Source of the DNA: Sulfurimonas sp.
GTDB lineage: Bacteria; Campylobacterota; Campylobacteria; Campylobacterales; Sulfurimonadaceae
Reading direction: 5' to 3'
Assembly: GCF_028713515.1 (NCBI RefSeq)
Contig: NZ_JAQTOD010000001.1
Span: 496,001 to 560,000, forward strand
Length of the DNA stretch: 64,000 bases
Shown here: in pieces, positions 10,900 to 19,069 of the stretch
How the letters are laid out: each line of letters begins with the position of its first letter
How positions within the stretch are numbered: position 1 is the stretch's first letter
Made by a program: the position numbers and the translations under genes
The notes under the pieces: generated by a model
Told to the model about the DNA's origin: nothing
Database searches by the model: none
The model's input: the letters and a program-made list of their open reading frames with translations, nothing else

Positions 10900-11760
10900 T
10901 TATATTAAATCGAATGTTTTGGCAACTATGGTTATCTCTTGCCCAACGCTGTAAGTGCTAGCTTCTTCTTGAGTAACTTTTTTTTCTATTAAATTTTGCC
11001 CAATTTCTACTATTATCATACTTGAAGTGTCACGATGTTCTATAGAAATAATTTTCCCTAAAAAGGAGAATCCGCCTGATAATGTTTTTGGCAAGAACAG
11101 GGCTTTGGGAGAGCCAGTTTTAAACTTTATACCATCTTTTATCCATAGTATTTGGTCTGAAAGCTTAATTGCTTCACTTTGATCATGTGAGACCATAAGT
11201 GTCAACAGTCCAAACTGTTCATGGGTTCGTTTAAGCTCATCCTGAAGCCTTAGTCTGGTGATTGTATCAAGAGATGAGAGTGGCTCATCAAGCAGTAACA
11301 CTTTTGGCTCTTGAACGATTGCTCTAGCTAGTGCAACTCTTTGTTGTTGTCCTCCAGAGAGTGTTTGTGGATTACGAGAGGCTAAGTCTCTTAGTCCCAT
11401 AATTTCCAAAACTTTTGTAGCTTTTATTTTATCTGGAGTAGGTTGAGCAAAAAGAAGATTTTCTAAAACACTCATATGTTCAAAAAGTGCATAACTTTGA
11501 AACACGAAACCAACGCGTCTCTTTTGCGGTGTTAGATTTATTTTATATTTACTATCAAACCATACAACGCCGTCCACTTCAATGGTTCCACTATCTGGGA
11601 TTTCAAGACCTGCAATCATTCTCAACAGAGTTGTTTTTCCAATTCCAGACTCTCCAAAAATTGTCCAAAATTCATTTTTTTCAAATGTATGGGATAGTTC
11701 AAAATTGATTATCCCATATGCACCATTGAGCATCTTTTTAATATCTATCTTAATCATCAC
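10900..11760 (-). CDS. modC: Molybdate ABC transporter ATP-binding protein
   Basis: Walker A 'GESGIGKTTLLRMIAG', 'LSGGQQQRVALARAI', Walker B 'VLLLDEPLSSLD'; adjacent to modB. Confidence 0.88.
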   Translation of the reverse strand: MMIKIDIKKMLNGAYGIINFELSHTFEKNEFWTIFGESGIGKTTLLRMIAGLEIPDSGTIEVDGVVWFDSKYKINLTPQKRRVGFVFQSYALFEHMSVLENLLFAQPTPDKIKATKVLEIMGLRDLASRNPQTLSGGQQQRVALARAIVQEPKVLLLDEPLSSLDTITRLRLQDELKRTHEQFGLLTLMVSHDQSEAIKLSDQILWIKDGIKFKTGSPKALFLPKTLSGGFSFLGKIISIEHRDTSSMIIVEIGQNLIEKKVTQEEASTYSVGQEITIVAKTFDLI

Positions 11761-12452
11761 AATCCACCTAGACGGTGTTTATTTGTTTTAAGATATACAA
11801 ACCATAAAACCGCAAAAGAGAAGATAAATAAAATCAAAGAGTAAGCATGCGCAACTATATAATTAAGCGTCTCTACTTGATCATATATAGCGATAGATAC
11901 CACCTTTGTTTCCCCATCAATATTTCCACCAATCATAAGAACCACGCCGAATTCTCCAACAGTATGAGCAAATGAGATTACTCCTCCTGCAATAAGTGAT
12001 GGCTTGATGGTAGGAAGAATCACTTTGAGTAGTGTTGCAAGACGGCTTTTACCCATTGTGTAAGATGCTTCAATCTGATTAGTATCTACTCCTTTTAGTC
12101 CAGCTAAAATAGGATGGACCATAAATGGAAGACTAAAGACAATTGAGCCAATTACTAGGCCTTCAAAATGAAATGCAAGTTGATGTCCAAATAGTTCTTT
12201 CCAAACTCCTCCTAAAAAACCATCTTGACTAAATGCCAATAGAAAGTAAAACCCCAATACTGATGGAGGAAGAACAAGTGGCATTGCCACAAGGGCTTCT
12301 ATTATTGAAATAAAACGATTACGGCTAAATGCTAGATAATAGGCTAGTGGAACTCCTATTATAAATAAAAAAATGGTAGTTATTAGGGCTAGTTTTAGTG
12401 TCAAAAGGAAAGGTTCCCAAAATTCATAACTTGAAAAAATATGTTCACTCAC
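11757..12452 (-). CDS. modB: Molybdate ABC transporter permease
   Basis: 'LALITTIFLFIIGVPLAYYLA', 'ALVAMPLVLPPSVLGFYFL', 'AHTVGEFGVVLMIGGNI'. Confidence 0.92.
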   Translation of the reverse strand: MSEHIFSSYEFWEPFLLTLKLALITTIFLFIIGVPLAYYLAFSRNRFISIIEALVAMPLVLPPSVLGFYFLLAFSQDGFLGGVWKELFGHQLAFHFEGLVIGSIVFSLPFMVHPILAGLKGVDTNQIEASYTMGKSRLATLLKVILPTIKPSLIAGGVISFAHTVGEFGVVLMIGGNIDGETKVVSIAIYDQVETLNYIVAHAYSLILFIFSFAVLWFVYLKTNKHRLGGL

Positions 12453-12533
12453 TGATATGCCTTAGTAGTTGTGTTATTTACAAATTTAAACTTATTGTAG
12501 GATGCTAGTTTAAAACTTGCTTATTCGTATTCT

Positions 12534-12559
12534 TCGTTGTATTTCTAAAGATATAATGA
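12534..12559. promoter_or_regulatory. Candidate ModE operator upstream of modB
   Basis: Imperfect palindrome TCGTTGTAT-TTCTAAAG-ATATAATGA (7/9 per arm), each arm close to the ModE half-site CGTTATAT. Confidence 0.4.
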
Positions 12560-12595
12560 ATTATAGAACAAACACTTAAAATTTCCCTTAATAGT

Positions 12596-13372
12596 CTATA
12601 TGCCGATGATAATGTGCATAGGAGAGATGATAGCACAAGCTTGTGAACCAACCTTTAAATCACAAACAGATGGTTGTCTCTCGAGCGCAACGAGTTGTGT
12701 GCCACCTTTAAGACGAAGGATAATCTCTCTATTTTTCTCAACACCGTTAATGGATTCGATTGTTCCATATAAAATATTATTTGTATCATCTAGGTTGGAT
12801 TGAGATGATACTACAGTTATATCACTTGATTTTATTATTGCATAAAGAGTACATCCTACCGCTAGTCCCATATTTTCTACAGATTTAGTTGTAATAGTGG
12901 ACAAGAGCGTATCCGTACCGTTTAAAGAGAGGGTGAGCGTTGAGTAAAGACCATTGAGTTGGATATTTTGTAAACTACATGGAAGTTGATTTCGTGCGCT
13001 AGTTGTGAGAAAAGTACGACTAAGTATTTGTGCTAAATGCTCAGGATTGTCTCCTGCTTCTGAAAAACGGTCGATAAATTGATGATGTAATTCATTAAGA
13101 CGATAAAAAGTGGCGATTAGTTCATGGGCATAGAGGGTGAGCTTTGTTCCTCCTCCTCCCTTGCCACCAGTCATTCTCTCGATAAGTGGCTGATCAGCAA
13201 GAGCATTCATTCCATTGATTCGCTCCCATGCTGCTTTATAGCTCATTTTCATCTCTTTAGCTGCTGCAAGAATAGAACCAGTTTTATCAATTCTCTCAAG
13301 TAGTTCAATGCGACCCAAGCCTAAAAAACTTTGTCCATCTTTAGTGAGCCAAAATCGACCATCTATTTTCAT
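12596..13372 (-). CDS. modE: Molybdate-responsive regulator ModE (HTH plus TOBE/Mop-like)
   Basis: 'LLERIDKTGSILAAAKEMKMSYKAAWERINGMN', 'GGKGGGGTKLTLYAHELI', C-terminal Mop-like repeats. Confidence 0.92.
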   Translation of the reverse strand: MKIDGRFWLTKDGQSFLGLGRIELLERIDKTGSILAAAKEMKMSYKAAWERINGMNALADQPLIERMTGGKGGGGTKLTLYAHELIATFYRLNELHHQFIDRFSEAGDNPEHLAQILSRTFLTTSARNQLPCSLQNIQLNGLYSTLTLSLNGTDTLLSTITTKSVENMGLAVGCTLYAIIKSSDITVVSSQSNLDDTNNILYGTIESINGVEKNREIILRLKGGTQLVALERQPSVCDLKVGSQACAIISPMHIIIGI

Positions 13373-13553
13373 GATATATCCTTAATTTGCTTAATTATAG
13401 GATATTTATCCTTTTAAGCTTTATGAATATTATGAAAAAATATTGTGCATATAGATAAATATTAACCATAAAGTATTTTAATGTTAAACATATATTGGGT
13501 GATGCCGATATAATTTAACACTCTTTAAAAAGTATAAGTCAAGGAAATCTGTC

Positions 13554-13679
13554 ATGTTTGTTTGGTTATTGGTACTATTATTGCTCATCATTCTAATATA
13601 CGCAGGTTATAGACACTCTTTTCTACATTCAAATAAAGAAGATAAGAAAATGAACCGAAGTTATACATTTAAATTATAG
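13554..13679 (+). CDS. 41-aa single-pass membrane protein (not in ORF track)
   Basis: ATG with upstream AAGGAA; MFVWLLVLLLLIILIYAGYRHSFLHSNKEDKKMNRSYTFKL, stop TAG 9 nt before next ATG. Confidence 0.5.
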   Translation: MFVWLLVLLLLIILIYAGYRHSFLHSNKEDKKMNRSYTFKL

Positions 13680-13688
13680 AGGTAGAAG

Positions 13689-14354
13689 ATGGAGTTTATC
13701 AGAAATAATCATGTTTTTAAGGGTCATAGAACTTTTCTTGGTGCGAAATTTGTAACATACGGGGAGCTTGAGCTACCATTAAGATATGAGATATTCAGTG
13801 AGTGTAACAGCGGTTTTGATTGGGGAAATAGCTCTTCTGGTTCTAGGCAGCTTGCTTTTTCTATTTTATTTCAACTAAGTGATGAAGAGTTTGCTAGAGA
13901 AAACTATATAGAATTTACTGCTGACACAGTTCAAGAACTAAATTATAAAGATTGGATTTTAGTTGCTTCTGATGTTGTAAGATGGATGTCTAATCATAAA
14001 AAAGTAGCAGAAAAAGTTCTAGATAATAGTAAAACAGATGAAAAAAATTCTAGAATGCCAATAAATATTAACCTCAGAACATTAATTCCACGAGACACGA
14101 TACCAAAAAAGAGAGATGAAACATCAAAGAAAAAATGCAATGTTGTCAAAAAAGCATGTGATGAGCTTAAGATAACTCAAAAAGAGTTGGCTTCTATTTT
14201 GGAGATTCCAGAGGGAACCGTAAGCAGTTGGGCTGTAAAAAATGAGATTCCACGACTTGGGAAAAAGGCGATAGAGTTTTATGCCCAAAATCAGAAAACC
14301 AAAGAGATTATAGATAGTTATAAAAGCTTTACAAAATTGTTAAATGTATCTTGA
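13689..14354 (+). CDS. DUF6166-like domain protein with C-terminal XRE-type HTH
   Basis: 'YEIFSECNSGFDWGNSSSGSRQLAFSILFQL' and 'KDWILVASDVVRWM' resemble DUF6166; 'LKITQKELASILEIPEGTVSSWAVKNEIPRLGKKAIEFY' is HTH. Confidence 0.65.
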   Translation: MEFIRNNHVFKGHRTFLGAKFVTYGELELPLRYEIFSECNSGFDWGNSSSGSRQLAFSILFQLSDEEFARENYIEFTADTVQELNYKDWILVASDVVRWMSNHKKVAEKVLDNSKTDEKNSRMPININLRTLIPRDTIPKKRDETSKKKCNVVKKACDELKITQKELASILEIPEGTVSSWAVKNEIPRLGKKAIEFYAQNQKTKEIIDSYKSFTKLLNVS

Positions 14355-14398
14355 TTTTGCACGCTAAAAATTAATTAAGATTTGTTTTATAATAAAAG

Positions 14399-14441
14399 TA
14401 GGTTTATAAGCTAGCAATCATCTAGCATAAGACCTATTTTT
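14399..14441 (+). terminator. Hairpin followed by T-run between convergent genes
   Basis: TAGGTTTATAAGCTAG-caatcat-CTAGCATAAGACCTATTTTT; near-complementary arms with bulges. Confidence 0.55.
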
Positions 14442-14921
14442 AGGTAGGCTATCATCATACTCAAGAAGAGATAAAATACTTTTTTTATTCATCTTTCTTG
14501 CAAAGTCTGTAACACTTATACCTTTGGAATCAACAGCATTTTTGTCTGCTCCATTTTCTATAAGTATTTTGGCAATTTCAACTCTTCCATAACATGTAGC
14601 GGCCATTAGAGGTGTAAATCTACTTTTTCTTTTTGTTTCATTTACATCTATTCCATTACTAATAAAATATCTTACAATCTCTATGTTATTGTAAGATATT
14701 GCCATGTCAAAAATAGTTACCCCATTGTCATCAAAATCATATATATCTGCCTTGTTTTCTATAAGAAACATAATTAAATCAAGGTCACACCCATATCTGA
14801 GTGACATTGCTAGAACTGATTCCCCACTTTCATTAGCTTCATTTATATCAGCACCATCTTTTAGATATTTTTTAATATCAATGATACTGTTGTTATTTAA
14901 TAATTCAATCCATTTGTTCAT
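14418..14921 (-). CDS. Ankyrin repeat protein
   Basis: 'FTPLMAATCYGRVEIAKILIENGADKNAVDSKG' canonical ankyrin repeats. Confidence 0.9.
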   Translation of the reverse strand: MNKWIELLNNNSIIDIKKYLKDGADINEANESGESVLAMSLRYGCDLDLIMFLIENKADIYDFDDNGVTIFDMAISYNNIEIVRYFISNGIDVNETKRKSRFTPLMAATCYGRVEIAKILIENGADKNAVDSKGISVTDFARKMNKKSILSLLEYDDSLPKNRSYAR

Positions 14922-14997
14922 GTCAGCAGTATATAGAAATAGTTATTAGTTATATTTTAAGTATAATTCGCCAAACTAAAATTTTAAGTGAGAATTT

Positions 14998-16194
14998 ATG
15001 CAAATCATAGAAACGCAAGATGCTTTTAAAGCACTAATTGAAGATATAAAAACGACAACCGCTGGATATAGAAATCCTTTGGCGTTTGGTGTATGTAGAG
15101 TAGATTTGGGAAAGATAGAGATTGGAAAAACACTTCAGGCTACTTATCCGGTAATTAATTGGAATGAAAATTTTGGAAGCGCAGCCATTTTTATAAAAGC
15201 ATTGGCAGAGCAGGGCACTATCGTAGATTTTTCAAAAAGTGAAGTTGTTTGTGATATAAATAGTGAGTTTTTAAAAAGTGCTCTCAACGCTTTTTCTGTC
15301 TACTCTGACGAAGCGTACGGAGATGCTCATAAAAATATTCAAGTTATATCTGCTCTCTATAATCAAATTATGAATAGAGGCTCTTTTGATGGCGAATTTA
15401 AAGTTGTATTTATCTTTGATGATGAGCCGCTAAAGAGTGTTGAGGCAACTTATTTAAAACTATATGCAATCTCACAAGCTAAAGTTGAGCTTAGAAGCCT
15501 AAACCTTAATGGTGCATTTGGAGTACTTCAAAACCTTGCGTGGTCAAACGGTAAGCCAATAGAACTTGATTATCTTCGTGAGTTTGAGATAGAGTTAAAA
15601 CTCTCAGGTGAATATCCTCATATTGATTTCATAGATAAATTCCCAAGATTTTTACAACATATCATCCCAGCTGATAATACTCGCATACTAGATACTTCAA
15701 AAGTTAGATTTGGAGCACAATTGGCAGCTGGAACAACAGTTATGCCAGGTGCTTCGTATATAAACTTTAATGCAGGAACAACGGGTCCAGTAATGGTTGA
15801 GGGTAGAATTTCTAGTTCGGCTATAGTTGGAGCTGGAAGTGATGTTGGTGGTGGTGCTTCAATACTGGGTGTACTTAGTGGAACAGATGGAAATCCAATT
15901 ACGATAGGTAAAAATACACTTCTAGGTGCGAATTCAACCTGCGGAATTCCTCTTGGCGATGGCTGTATTATAGATGCTGGATTAGCTGTTTTGGCAGGAA
16001 CAAAGATACATATCAACGATGAAGAGATATCCGAGATTCAGGCAGTGAACCCAAAAGCAGAGCTATCAAATATAATGAAGGGCAGTGAGCTTGCAGGGTT
16101 AAATGGGCTTCATTTTAGACAGAACTCTCAAACTGGACTTTACCTTGTTCAAAGAAGTATAAGAGAAGTTAAATTAAATGCAGATCTGCATTAG
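14998..16194 (+). CDS. dapD: 2,3,4,5-tetrahydropyridine-2,6-dicarboxylate N-succinyltransferase (campylobacterotal long form)
   Basis: Left-handed beta-helix repeats, 'GTTVMPGASYINFNAGTTGPVMVEGRISSSAIVGAGSDVGGGASILGVLSGTDGNPITIGKNTLLGANSTCGIPLGDGC'. Confidence 0.93.
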   Translation: MQIIETQDAFKALIEDIKTTTAGYRNPLAFGVCRVDLGKIEIGKTLQATYPVINWNENFGSAAIFIKALAEQGTIVDFSKSEVVCDINSEFLKSALNAFSVYSDEAYGDAHKNIQVISALYNQIMNRGSFDGEFKVVFIFDDEPLKSVEATYLKLYAISQAKVELRSLNLNGAFGVLQNLAWSNGKPIELDYLREFEIELKLSGEYPHIDFIDKFPRFLQHIIPADNTRILDTSKVRFGAQLAAGTTVMPGASYINFNAGTTGPVMVEGRISSSAIVGAGSDVGGGASILGVLSGTDGNPITIGKNTLLGANSTCGIPLGDGCIIDAGLAVLAGTKIHINDEEISEIQAVNPKAELSNIMKGSELAGLNGLHFRQNSQTGLYLVQRSIREVKLNADLH

Positions 16195-16239
16195 TAGTTT
16201 ATTTTAATAATAATAGTTTTAGTTTGACAAAACTATAAT

Positions 16240-16270
16240 AGTCATAGAAAGTCATAAAGTTTCTATGACT
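16240..16270. repeat. Perfect 11-bp inverted repeat (9-nt spacer)
   Basis: AGTCATAGAAA-gtcataaag-TTTCTATGACT. Confidence 0.9.
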
Positions 16271-16295
16271 AGAAATATACATAAAAGGATTTGTT

Positions 16296-16601
16296 ATGAA
16301 TATCTCAAATAATATTTCATCAATTCAAGCTCATACCACTATGCTTAATGTAAGTGCCAACAATGTTGCAAATGTTAATACAGATGGGTTTGTACCAAGT
16401 GATACAAAGATTCAAGATTCAAAAAATTCTGTAACACCAAATATCAGAAAAGCAGACAGTAATGGTTCGCTTAAGAGTCAAACTGATTTAGCAAAAGAGA
16501 TTCCCAATCAAATAATTGCAAATAGAGCAGTAGATTCAAATGTTGCAGCAATAAAAACATACGATAGTATGCTTGGCTCGCTTCTTGATATAAAGGCGTA
16601 A
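16296..16601 (+). CDS. Short flagellar rod/hook-family-like protein
   Basis: 'NNISSIQAHTTMLNVSANNVANVNTDGF' matches the flagellar rod N-terminal motif; C-terminal 'ANRAVDSNVAAIKTYDSMLGSLLDIKA' matches the rod C-terminal motif. Confidence 0.8.
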   Translation: MNISNNISSIQAHTTMLNVSANNVANVNTDGFVPSDTKIQDSKNSVTPNIRKADSNGSLKSQTDLAKEIPNQIIANRAVDSNVAAIKTYDSMLGSLLDIKA

Positions 16602-16641
16602 AGTTTAAGTCAAGCAAAAAAATAGGTAATTTATTTTATAG

Positions 16642-18093
16642 CTAGCGTGTAATTATATTTAGGCTTTTTAAATTTCTTAGCATTTCGCTGCTAATATCAA
16701 AATTTTCTTGTTCTGCTCCAAGCTTTAGAGTACTAAAAATTGGTTTGCCTATAACAATTCTTCCTTCAATGTTATCTTTTTTAGTTTTTATTCCCCATAC
16801 ATTATGAAATACAATAATTTCATTATTATATACTCCAGCATAAAGAACTATATGTCCTTTTTTATAAAACAGTGTCTGGAATGGCACAGCACTATTTTTT
16901 ATAGTCTCTATCTTCTCTTCGTCTGTTAGATTTTTTAGCGAGATTACTTTACCAATTTTGCTTTGTTGAGATGAATTTCTTGGAAGCCATATACCAAATG
17001 GAGTAAATAAATCTCTCATCATTGATGAGCAATCTCTCTGTTCATATATACCACCCCAGCCGTAGTTTGTCCTTGATACCTCGCCTACAATCACGCTTAG
17101 GTTATCTCTATTTAATTTTAATATATTTTTAGTTGCAAATTTTTTTAATATTTTTGATTCTAGATATAGAGGTTTTGAATTTTTATATGATGAAATTGTT
17201 AGAATTGTGTAAGACTCTCCATTTTCTGATATTAATGGAAAAAGCATACCAACTTTTGATTTAAATAAAAATTCACCATCATCGCCATAAATAGGAATAT
17301 CCTCTTTTGTTATGCTTATTTGATCATATTCTTGCAGTGCATGACTTATATCATCTTCTATTATTGCAAATTGATCAGTTTTAATCCATCCAGATGCAAA
17401 GCTACTAAAGACATATGCCCACTCTTTATCTAGGGAGTAGTGAGATATTAAAATTGGCTCATTTGCGTGGATTGAGCTATTTTGAAGATAATCAAATGGA
17501 AAGCCTTCTCCTGCTATTGATGGATTTTTAAGAAGAGGTTTTATTGTAGGAAATGATCTTAAACTACACTCTTTGGTAGTTATCGCATTTTCATTAACAG
17601 TTGCAAATGATTCAAAATTTGAATTTAAAAGCATCTCGTCAAAAAAAATCTGCTTTAAAGGCTGGAAATTTTCACCATAACTTTTTTCAGCACGATAAGC
17701 GTTAAATGGCCATTTTATGGACTTTAAATCCTCTGACGGACTTTTACTATTCCATACTCTGAAGTAGTTTTGTTTGTATCTGTTTTGTATAGTATAGATT
17801 GTTTCGTTAATGTCAAGATCTTTAAGATAAAAGTTTACATCTTGGGGTATAGTAGTTAGATCTTTAATTTCTAATTTTTTTGAAGTTTGGGATTTATCTA
17901 TCATCTCATTTTTTGTTGAGTTGTTATCTCTATCTATGAGTATTTCTTTGATTGTATTATTTTCAATTTTACTTATATTTTGGTCTTTTTCTTCTCTTGC
18001 TATCTTGTTAGAATTCACTCTTTCTATCTCAACTTCTCTGTTAAGACAGCCAGTAAAAATGAAAATAGATATAACTAAAATAATATACTTCAA
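16642..18093 (-). CDS. SH3-domain NlpC/P60-type cell wall hydrolase, putative lipoprotein
   Basis: Lipobox-like 'ISIFIFTGCLN', 'GWGGIYEQRDCSSMMRDLFTPFGIWLPRNSSQQ' and 'GHIVLYAGVYNNEIIVFHNVWGI'. Confidence 0.85.
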   Translation of the reverse strand: MKYIILVISIFIFTGCLNREVEIERVNSNKIAREEKDQNISKIENNTIKEILIDRDNNSTKNEMIDKSQTSKKLEIKDLTTIPQDVNFYLKDLDINETIYTIQNRYKQNYFRVWNSKSPSEDLKSIKWPFNAYRAEKSYGENFQPLKQIFFDEMLLNSNFESFATVNENAITTKECSLRSFPTIKPLLKNPSIAGEGFPFDYLQNSSIHANEPILISHYSLDKEWAYVFSSFASGWIKTDQFAIIEDDISHALQEYDQISITKEDIPIYGDDGEFLFKSKVGMLFPLISENGESYTILTISSYKNSKPLYLESKILKKFATKNILKLNRDNLSVIVGEVSRTNYGWGGIYEQRDCSSMMRDLFTPFGIWLPRNSSQQSKIGKVISLKNLTDEEKIETIKNSAVPFQTLFYKKGHIVLYAGVYNNEIIVFHNVWGIKTKKDNIEGRIVIGKPIFSTLKLGAEQENFDISSEMLRNLKSLNIITR

Positions 18094-18105
18094 AATAAAA
18101 CCTTT

Positions 18106-18765
18106 TTAATTGACACTGCCAAATTTGCTTACAACTTTACCAATGATTTCTATCTCTGATATATGAAGCGTTTGTTTGGAGTAGACTTGATTGTCTGAAA
18201 TTATATCAACTTTGTCGTCTATTCTTTTTTGAAATCTCTTTATAAAAAGTCCAGATTCGGTTTTAAAAGCAAAGATACCACCTTTTTTAAAGTCTGTCTT
18301 GTTTTTGTTTACAAAAATTATATCATCATAACTAAAAGTAGGTTCCATTGAGTCGCCAGACACATTTATTGCCTCAATGTACTTTAGCTCTTTTTCTCCG
18401 CCAAGCATGAATACAAACTCTCTTGGTATCTCAAGTCCTTTTGTCTCTTCATCTTGAGCATCAGCTCCACCACCAGCTGAAGCGCTGATATTATTAAAGT
18501 ATTTGATAACAAAAAATTTATTTGTTGCCTCAACTAAACTCTCTGGAGATTGACCGTAGAGTAGCCAGTTTATGGAGATTGATTTAGTTGCGCAAAAATC
18601 AAGAAGTTCACTAAAAGGAATCTTGTTTCTCTTTCTCATTGTTGCAAAGTTCATTTGTGATATTTGCAGTATATCTGCTATATCCTTGTCAAAAATCTTT
18701 TTATCACTGAATTCAGTAGATACGATACTCTTAATCTCTTCGACTATATCTGAAAAACTTTTCAT
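18106..18765 (-). CDS. S24/LexA-family transcriptional regulator (CI-like)
   Basis: N-terminal HTH, 'SASAGGGADA' cleavage-like segment, catalytic 'VSGDSMEPTFSYDD' Ser and 'GIFAFKTESGLFIKR' Lys. Confidence 0.9.
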   Translation of the reverse strand: MKSFSDIVEEIKSIVSTEFSDKKIFDKDIADILQISQMNFATMRKRNKIPFSELLDFCATKSISINWLLYGQSPESLVEATNKFFVIKYFNNISASAGGGADAQDEETKGLEIPREFVFMLGGEKELKYIEAINVSGDSMEPTFSYDDIIFVNKNKTDFKKGGIFAFKTESGLFIKRFQKRIDDKVDIISDNQVYSKQTLHISEIEIIGKVVSKFGSVN

Positions 18766-18922
18766 TTTATCTCATTTCAAAATAGCTCTTATTGGCTGTA
18801 TTAGTAGAATTATAATACTATTTTTGTATTTAGTCAAAAAAAATATGACAAATTGCAATATTTTTTAAAATATTTTTAGAATTTCATATGATATGTGAAT
18901 TAAAAAAATATAAGGATTTGTC

Positions 18923-19006
18923 ATGGTACATATTATAGAAAATGCAAAAAGTTTATTTGAGATATTTGAAGCTAAGGTTGAAGTGTTTGCAAGTAGATTA
19001 TTTTAA
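18923..19006 (+). CDS. Candidate 27-aa microprotein (not in ORF track)
   Basis: SD 'AAGGA' upstream of ATG; MVHIIENAKSLFEIFEAKVEVFASRLF, followed by a hairpin. Confidence 0.4.
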   Translation: MVHIIENAKSLFEIFEAKVEVFASRLF

Positions 19007-19012
19007 TAAGAA

Positions 19013-19055
19013 CCAATCCAACTAGACTTTAAAATATAAAATTAGTTGGATTTGG
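19013..19055. terminator. Candidate terminator hairpin
   Basis: CCAA-TCCAACTA ... TAGTTGGATTTGG complementary arms. Confidence 0.5.
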
Positions 19056-19069
19056 TATTGTAGAGGTGT

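Noticed and set aside
11487-11791. Overlapping + strand ORFs inside modC
   Set aside because: They are antisense to a well-supported ABC ATPase with no SD or recognisable family.
15618-16016. 132-aa minus-strand ORF within dapD
   Set aside because: Proline-rich translation is the shadow of the Gly/Ala-rich beta-helix of DapD on the opposite strand.
16225-16240. TTGACA...TATAAT resembling a strong sigma70 promoter before the rod-like gene
   Set aside because: The spacer between TTGACA and TATAAT is only 4 nt, not 16-18, so the two elements cannot act together; TATAAT alone remains possible.
18106-18765. Prophage remnant suggested by the CI-like repressor
   Set aside because: No integrase, capsid, terminase or other phage genes nearby; neighbours are dapD, a flagellar-like gene, NlpC/P60, adk and aspS.
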